Positions 57,770 to 64,000 of a stretch of DNA of 64,000 bases are shown piece by piece. The translations under genes were made by a program, and so were the position numbers. The notes beneath the pieces are model-generated. The model ran no database searches. It had not been told where the DNA came from and saw nothing but the letters and a program-made list of their open reading frames with translations. The DNA is from Monocercomonoides exilis (taxonomy: Eukaryota > Preaxostyla > Oxymonadida > Polymastigidae): positions 992,001 to 1,056,000 of the forward strand of contig LSRY02000034.1 in the NCBI GenBank assembly GCA_001643675.2, in the 5' to 3' direction. Position 1 is the stretch's first letter. Each line of letters opens with the position of its first letter.

Positions 57770-59202
57770 TCACCAAAGATAATAATCTTCAATGTTTTGA
57801 ATCAATAAATGGTCACCAAATATCCCAACAGTTTTGAAACAGCGCATCTTGACAATGCAATCTTCATAGCCTTCCTCTTCCATCTTTTCAAACACTTTTT
57901 TTTCCGTCTCTTTTCGTTTTGCCTTTTCATTTTCTCTTTCACTTTCTCCTCCTTCACTCTCCATCTTCTCATTCAATCTTTCACAAAGATGCTTGAAAAA
58001 GAACACACAACTTTCAATTGCATAAGTTTTTTCATTTGAACTGTTCATTTTAGACAAAACAATTTCAGCAACTTCCTTTTTCAGCAAATCACAAATATTC
58101 ACAGCTCTGTTAAATGTAGTATATTTCAAGGAATAAACGCACAAATCACCAATTTCTCTGTCATTATCATTTCCTGCTCGAAATATCTGAACAACGCTCC
58201 CGGCAAGCTCAACATGTTCTTCACTCCTCAATTTACATGAGTAAAAATATTGGTTCAATACAATCATCCATCTTTTTATTATCATCGTTTCTTCCTTTTC
58301 TTTTCCTCTTTTGTCTTCTTCTGTTTTCTTCCAATCCACATTTCTTACCAGCTCTTCCAGTTCTCTTCTTGCTTCTCCCACAAAATACAGTTCATTTGTT
58401 ATCACTTCTTCCAAACTTTTGTTGTTGGAAAGTCTTTTTATCAAAAACTGCCAAGCCGATTGATATGCAAGTCGCGTCAGATTGTGATGTTCCAGATGAT
58501 ATTTCATAACCTCTTTGATCTCATTTAAATATTGTTCTTGATTTATATCCTTGTTTTAAAAAATTAGAAAAAAAATCAATTGTTAAAAAAAAGGTAAAAG
58601 ATATGAATAAACTTGAATGTCATCGATGCAACTTAAAGCCAGCAAGGCCAATTCAGTTTCTTTTTTCTTTTCTTCACTTTCCTCTTTGTTCATTGCAGCT
58701 ATTAAAAAGCAATGCATACAGATCACCATCAGATTATTGCTGATTAAATCATATCCTGCCCCCCAAAATAAAAAGCATTCGCAAAGATTGATCAACAGTT
58801 TCTCATCCTTTCCCTCTTTTTTCTTTTCCTCTTCCAGAATTACTCTTCCAAATCTTTTCTTCAAAAAAGGGTTTGTAAAAAATTGGCGCTTTGTTGGTTT
58901 TTTCGCATTCTCATGTCCAACATGCTTCAGCAACATGAGGGATTTTTCAAAAGGATAATTGTTCAATTCAATCAATTTATAATTTTCATCAAATTCTTCT
59001 TTCGAGAAAAAATGCTTCAATTCTTCTTTATCCATATTCTTCAGCATTCCGTTCATCTCTTCCTTCATCAGACTTTTCTCTTCTTCTGCAAAATCTATTC
59101 CAGGAAACATTTCTTTTGCAAATAAATCAGAAATCAATTGCAATTTCCCCTCCTTTGATGGAATCAAATGAACACACCAAAACATTCCTCTGTGTCTTCC
59201 AT
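57770..59202 (-). CDS. Charged helical family, copy 6 (intact, short leader)
   Basis: Exons 59202..59178 (25 nt), 59112..58613 and 58549..57770; introns of 65 bp (gtgtgt..aaag) and 63 bp (gtttat..acaag), same phases as other copies. The product has about 434 residues. The leader is only MEDTEECF, then EMFPGIDFAEEEKSLMKEEM. Exon 2 has ENAKKPTKRQFF, FGRVILEEEKKKEGKDEKLL and INLCECFLFWGAG. Exon 3 has LTRLAYQSAWQFLIKRL, NELYFVGEARRELEELVRNV, EEHVELAGSVVQIFRAGNDN and EKKVFEKMEEEGYEDCIV, with tail IQNIEDYYLW. More diverged than copies 2-4. An alternative ATG at 59185 without intron 1 would also be open. The leader choice is by intron size and phase. Confidence 0.75.
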
Positions 59203-61076
59203 CTCCGGTATCTTTTCACAAAGACAGTGCAACCATCAGGAATCAATATTTTGCCATTTTCATTAAAGCAAAGGAATAAAAAACAGAGAAAATGGATGAA
59301 ACATAAAAATTGATAACGGAAGTGAAAAAATCATAGCTCATACCACTCTTTCCTGTATTGGAATTAAGACAAGAAAATATGGAGAAAAGAAAAGATTAAT
59401 CTAATAAGAAGAATACTTATGGTTGTCAAGTTCAAAAAAACATTTTTGAAAATTGAAATTATTCATCAATAAAATGTGCAATTAACAGACGTTGCCTATC
59501 GTCGAGTTTCAGAAATTGTATTCATCCCGAGTCGTATTGAACCGATAGACAAGAAATATTTTTTGCATTTGAAAGGGAAATCAAAAGTTATTGCAGAGTC
59601 TATGACCATGCAAGAAAAAAAGTTGAAAGACCATTAAAGGAGGCTCAAAGATTCGTTGTTTTTCTTTATAATGAAGGTGTTTCTGTCAACCACTTCCTTT
59701 TGCCATTATAACCTTTCAAATAACTGAAATGATCAATTCTTGCTTCACAGAGTCCAATTTTGTGGACTGGAGTTGAATATTGAAGAGAAACAAGTTAATA
59801 TGAGAATATGAACAAGCTTTATCCACTTCTCATAACTTATGTTTGAATGGAAGATGGAAGAATGGAAAATGAAGTATTTGTTGATGAAGTCCAGAGTTAT
59901 AGATTCCCATGAAAAAAGATAGATGCCTAATATTGAAGAGTATGTCATATTTTCATGAACTCAAAAACGATGGAAATTTTCTTCTTTTGTTCTTTCTTCC
60001 TGAAAATAGAGAATTCGAGAAAACATGCAAACTCAATTCCAAAGCTGCGGATGAAGTTCATCATTTTCTTCAAAACAATTAATGCTCCTTTTCAATATCA
60101 TTTGCATCTTTTCAATCTTCCTATTTTTTCATTTCTTTTTGTCCATATTCATCATGTTTTTACTTATTTCTTCCTCTTTTCTGTTTGTCAACTGTGTTTC
60201 AAACACTCTTTGTTTTCCTTCTCATATCTATTATCATCGCACACATTGAATGCTTTTGTGAAACTCACAGGTTGAATGTTCTGCGTTATTATCGTTTCCC
60301 TGGCAATTTCGATGGGCCACTGTGATCTATTCAGTGAAACAACAATAACCTGAGGAGGACTGGATAAAATCAGTGAATACTTTGAGAAATGAATTTTTGA
60401 AGGTGTCAGCAGAGCATCAAAAATAATCGAATGAAGAATGATAACAAATGGTTTGGTCAGCACTTGAAGGCTTAATGGCCTAAGCCTGTGCATCCAGGGG
60501 GAAAAAATTAAAAACATTCAGTCCTTTCTTCTTGTGAATATGATGTATCTTTGATTTTTTGTTTGTGGTTTATTTTTCATCATTTCTCAACTTCTAATAA
60601 AAAAAAACAATCTATTTATCATATGTCTATCGAAGGCATATCTCTTGTCTGTAATTGAGATTTTCTTCGCCGACTTTAACACGCACATATCTTCAATCCA
60701 AACCTCATTCTTATTTAATTATCAACATTAAGCTCATTGAAGTTGATGTTTGATGGAAATAAAGAAAGAATCTGAATGGATATATGTCATCTTGCAAGAA
60801 TGGGGAAGAGGATGATGAAAAATAATGCCAGAATACCAAATATTCTCAAATCCATAAGTCAGCTGTGAGAAAGAGGCGAAATAGTCAATTCATTTGGAGA
60901 CGGCTTTTGATGAAGAAAAGGAAACAACACAAATTCTGAATATTTCTTTTTTCATTGCCATGTTGCGTTTCAAAGAAATAAAAAGAAGTGCTGCTTTTAT
61001 CCAAAACCATAAAAGATTACAAAATTACAATAAAAGAATCAATTTTTGAAATTCAAAACTCGTGGTTTTTTTTCCC
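59203..61076. other. Spacer with unsupported frames
   Basis: A minus-strand frame running from upstream to about 59130 overlaps the copy 6 leader and reads NGKILIPDGCTVFVKRYRRW, unusually protein-like. Another at 60188-60517 (-) includes ILSSPPQVIVVSLNRSQWPI. Neither can be joined into a gene with confidence. The rest is AT-rich. Confidence 0.3.
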
Positions 61077-62554
61077 TTAAACATTGACATAATAATCAGA
61101 AACATACAATGATAACATATTATAAGAATATTTTCCATTCAGTAGATTAAACGTTACACGAAGACTTATTACACAATCTTCATATCCCTCTTCTTCCATT
61201 TTTTCGAGCATCTCAATTTTCGTTGTCTTTCGTTTTGCTTCCTCAATATCTCTATCCATCTTTTCTTTCAATCTTTTCGAAATATCTGAAAAGAACATTA
61301 GACTTTTCCACAATTTTTCATCCTCCAATGTTGGTTGCTGAAGATTCTCCAAAAAGAAATCGAAAACACCTCCTTTCAGCAAATAACCAACGCATTCAGT
61401 TGCACAAAGCGCCATTCCATAAAAAAAGGAAAAGCATCTTTCATATAATTTTTGCTCATTCTCTCTTGCAACTCTGAACAACGTGACAAGATAACGAATC
61501 AGCCCAATTTGTTCTTCATTCCACAAACCGTACATAAAAAAGATATCTGAAAACACATTGAACCACCGTTTAATTATACGGTCATCTTTCATTTCTGTTC
61601 TTCTCTTTTGAGTCTTTTCTTCTTTCCCAATCCATTCAACACATCCCGTCAGCCCATCCAATTCTCTTTTAACCTCTCTTGCAAAATACAATTCGTTCAC
61701 AATAACTTTTTCCAAAGATCGATTGTTGTGCAATCTTGCAACCAAAAATTGCCAAGCGGACTGATATGCAAGGGGAGAAAGATTTCGATTTTCCTGGTGA
61801 AATATGATTATTACTTTGATCTCATTCAAATACAATTTTTCTGGCATTCTTTTTGTTTGAAAAAATGAGAAGGAAATAATTTACGTTCAAAATGAAATTG
61901 AAATCCTCAAACTTCACTTCCCCCAATTTGACTCAATGCGAGCAAAGCCATTTCCACTTCATTTTGTGTTTCCTTGCTTTCTTCTTTGTTTAATGCAACT
62001 TTCAGAAGACAGGACACGCATATTGAAAGCAGTACCGATGAGACCCGGTTGCTAAGCAAAATATAGCATTCGCAGAGATCAACAAGAAGTATTTCATTTT
62101 TTTCATCTTTCTTCTCATTTTTTTCTATTATCAATTCTTCAAATTTTTTGTTCAATTTAGAGAGACAAAATCCAGTACCACATGTTTCTTTCAACACTTC
62201 CAATATCCGACTTGCTTCAACAGCACGAGTGCGTCATTCATCAAAAGTTTCTTTTTTTCAATCATTTCAAAGATTTCATTGAACAGCTCAAACTTGAAAA
62301 TCGAAAAGAATTCTTTTTCTTTCATCTCTTCCATCACTCCATTCATTTCAATGATTTTCTGTTTTTGCTCATCTTCATTGCAATCTTTCAGTTCACAAAA
62401 TAATTCTTAAAGACTTTTTTTAAAAAAATCATAAAAATACACAAACTATCACAACAGTAAATTCAAAAGGGAAGGTGAGCAAACTCGAAAACTTGTGCGC
62501 AATAGACTGTTTTTGTATTCCATCTTCGATCTTATTATCAGAGCCTGCTTTCAT
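61077..62554 (-). pseudogene. Charged helical family, copy 7 (frame lesions)
   Basis: Exon 1 62554..62485 is exactly 70 nt (leader MKAGSDNKIEDGIQKQSIAH) with donor gtttgc. Exon 2 62405..61913 starts KLFCELKDCNEDEQKQKIIE. One base appears lost near 62201: the frame ends VGYWKC-stop, while the next frame continues VLKETCGTGFCLSKLNKKFE and LLVDLCECYILLS. Exon 3 61848..61077 begins one base out of phase with exon 2 in the downstream frame, then is open: LSPLAYQSAWQFLVARL, NELYFAREVKRELDGLTGCV, EKMEEEGYEDCVISL, tail LSLYVSDYYVNV. Two lesions make it a pseudogene, unless they are sequence errors. Confidence 0.7.
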
Positions 62555-63014
62555 TCCAATTGTAAAAATAGAATGTTCAGTTTGCAATGAAAAGTGCTTC
62601 AAAAAAAAAAATGAAAACAAAATATAATCAAACGATGTGACTGCACTGGAAAGCAAAGAGTTATCAGCGCTAACCTCATTTGCTTTTTGGGATGAACTGG
62701 AAAAAAATTGGCCCATCGATCAATTTGCCTTTATTTTTGTTATGTTTAACTTTTTTTTTTTTAAAAAATCTTGATTCCAGAACATCGCAAAGTTTTGAAG
62801 AATAAAATTGCTGTTAATCAAATCAAATGACAGAAATAAATTTGGGCGATGAAAATGAGTGAGTAGTGTTTTTATTTTGACGAAGTTGAAAAATGAATTT
62901 TGAGACAGATTGACATGTCAGAAAAATATAATATTCTAATAAATGCTCAAAAGTTTATTTCTTGCACCACCACCACCACCACCACCGCCTCCGCCGCAAC
63001 CACCACCACAACCA

Positions 63015-63073
<59 letters not shown>

Positions 63074-63660
63074 GAAAAGACAAAAAATAAATAAATAACA
63101 AAAAATAAAATGAATATCGAAATTTATAACTCTGAAAACCTTTGGTGGAAAATCCGGAATGTGGTGAATAACCCGGATATCAGAAAGAAGCAATTGTCAG
63201 ATTTTTTCAACATAAAAGTCCACTGAATTCACAATTAATATGTCTAAATTTTTTTGAAAAGTTCCTTTTGTTTAATTTTCAAATAAAAAATACTCTCGAA
63301 ATAAGACTTTTCTGAATGAAAAAAGAGCATTTTTGTAAAGACATCTTACGTATGCATGCACGTATTTCGAAATAGAGAAAAAAAATGAGTTTAAAAAATT
63401 GAGTGTGTTTTGAACTCTCAAAGTTTTGGTTATTTTTTTCTCTTTGAAAAAACTTCATTGTCAATTTATCCATTTATTTCACACATATAAACTATCCTTA
63501 TTTAAAAAATCACTTAGAGAACAGAATAATAATAATAATAAATGAATATTATTTGGTTTCATCGATGTCCTTCAAGTTTCATAATGCACTTAACATACAG
63601 TGTAGCTTATTAACTTGTTAATCTTTACAAACAAATTTATTAAAATAAAAATTTTAACTG
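62555..63660. repeat. Spacer with (ACC)n and a long A-run
   Basis: 62966-63015 is rich in ACC/CCG triplets and runs directly into about 54 A (63017-63070). The remaining sequence is AT-rich without a supported gene. Confidence 0.6.
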
Positions 63661-63670
63661 AAAAGAAGAA

Positions 63671-63933
63671 ATGCTAAATTATGAAATGGAAGCTTACAAC
63701 TTCCGACTCAAAATATTTGCTTTAAAACAAGCAATATGATAATCACAAATAATAACAATCAAACTTGAGCTTACTGATAAATTGAAAACGTTGGAGGAAA
63801 AAAAATAGAAAAAGAAAAAAGAAAATAATTCTCAAAAACTAATATTTCCTGCAACGTTTCACAGGCCACAAGCTCGGAGAAAGCTGCAGCCAGTGTTGAA
63901 ATTAAGGTGAAGATAAAAAAATACTTGGAATAA
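63671..63933 (+). other. Possible coiled-coil exons near the window edge
   Basis: A frame at 63671-63739 reads MLNYEMEAYNFRLKIFALKQ, which resembles the 'ENFxLKLxIYxLE' centrosomin N-terminal motif. A frame near 63770-63808 reads LELTDKLKTLEEKK. After an acceptor-like tttcacag, 63865-63933 reads ATSSEKAAASVEIKVKIKKY and stops. No donors were found to join them, so this is only a hint of a broken or partial gene. Confidence 0.2.
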
Positions 63934-64000
63934 AATTAAAGTCAAACAAACAAAAAAAGAAAAAATATATCTCAAAAAAGTTCTTGAAAATACAATACAC

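Noticed and set aside
60188-60517. Minus-strand frame with a weak ubiquitin-protease-like PPQVIVVSL segment
   Set aside because: No Cys or His boxes and no joining exons; the likeness is too slight.
63017-63070. Poly-A run as a retroposon tail
   Set aside because: It follows an (ACC)n tract and no retroposed gene or target duplication is visible; homopolymers are common here.
1-64000. CRISPR array, bacterial operon features or rRNA genes
   Set aside because: No regularly spaced direct repeats, no Shine-Dalgarno-led gene clusters and no rRNA-like sequence were seen; genes are spliced and eukaryotic.

Overview
This window is nuclear DNA from a unicellular eukaryote. Evidence: spliced housekeeping genes with GT..AG introns, mostly 50-180 bp, whose 5' splice site usually reads GT[T/A/G]TG[C/T/A]; AT-rich spacers full of microsatellites and A/T homopolymers; and conserved proteins swollen by poly-Ser and Glu/Lys tracts. 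This style suggests an oxymonad-like metamonad protist, but that is an impression and no marker here proves it.

Housekeeping genes: a Rab escort protein (REP)-like gene (13.7-17.7 kb, minus), an unidentified Ser-rich helical protein (18.0-21.0 kb, plus), a three-exon PRKRIP1 homologue (21.2-21.8 kb, minus), a six-exon RNA polymerase III second-largest subunit RPC2/POLR3B (22.0-26.4 kb, plus), and an enormous XRN1 5'-3' exoribonuclease (42.3-57.1 kb, plus, about 4879 residues, three exons). An F-box protein fused to a multi-membrane-span domain resembling TMEM185 lies at 9.5-11.3 kb and appears to begin with a 4-nt coding exon. A two-span membrane protein sits at 40.3-41.6 kb.

The most distinctive content is a dispersed family of an unrecognised, charged, helix-rich protein of about 425-445 residues. 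Seven loci (2.7, 7.2, 28.7, 31, 35.3, 57.8 and 61 kb) plus one 3' fragment (2.2 kb) occur on both strands. The gene plan is constant: a short first exon (70 nt in most copies) with unrelated sequence between copies, a second exon of about 495-503 nt, and a third of about 715-780 nt, with phase-1 and phase-0 introns of about 60-80 nt. Copies at 7.2, 31 and 57.8 kb are open; the others carry stops, frameshifts or a lost start. Two convergent copies share a near-identical exon 2/intron 2 tract.

Mobile DNA: two members of a 394-399 bp terminal-inverted-repeat element whose core holds TTAGGG-like motifs and a tRNA-like Pol III unit (9.0 and 33.6 kb); a MITE with a perfect 39-bp inverted repeat (12.3 kb); a second MITE pair (13.0 and 38.9 kb); and a decayed pogo/Tigger-type DDE transposase (37.2-38.6 kb). 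Remaining spacers show no supported genes.
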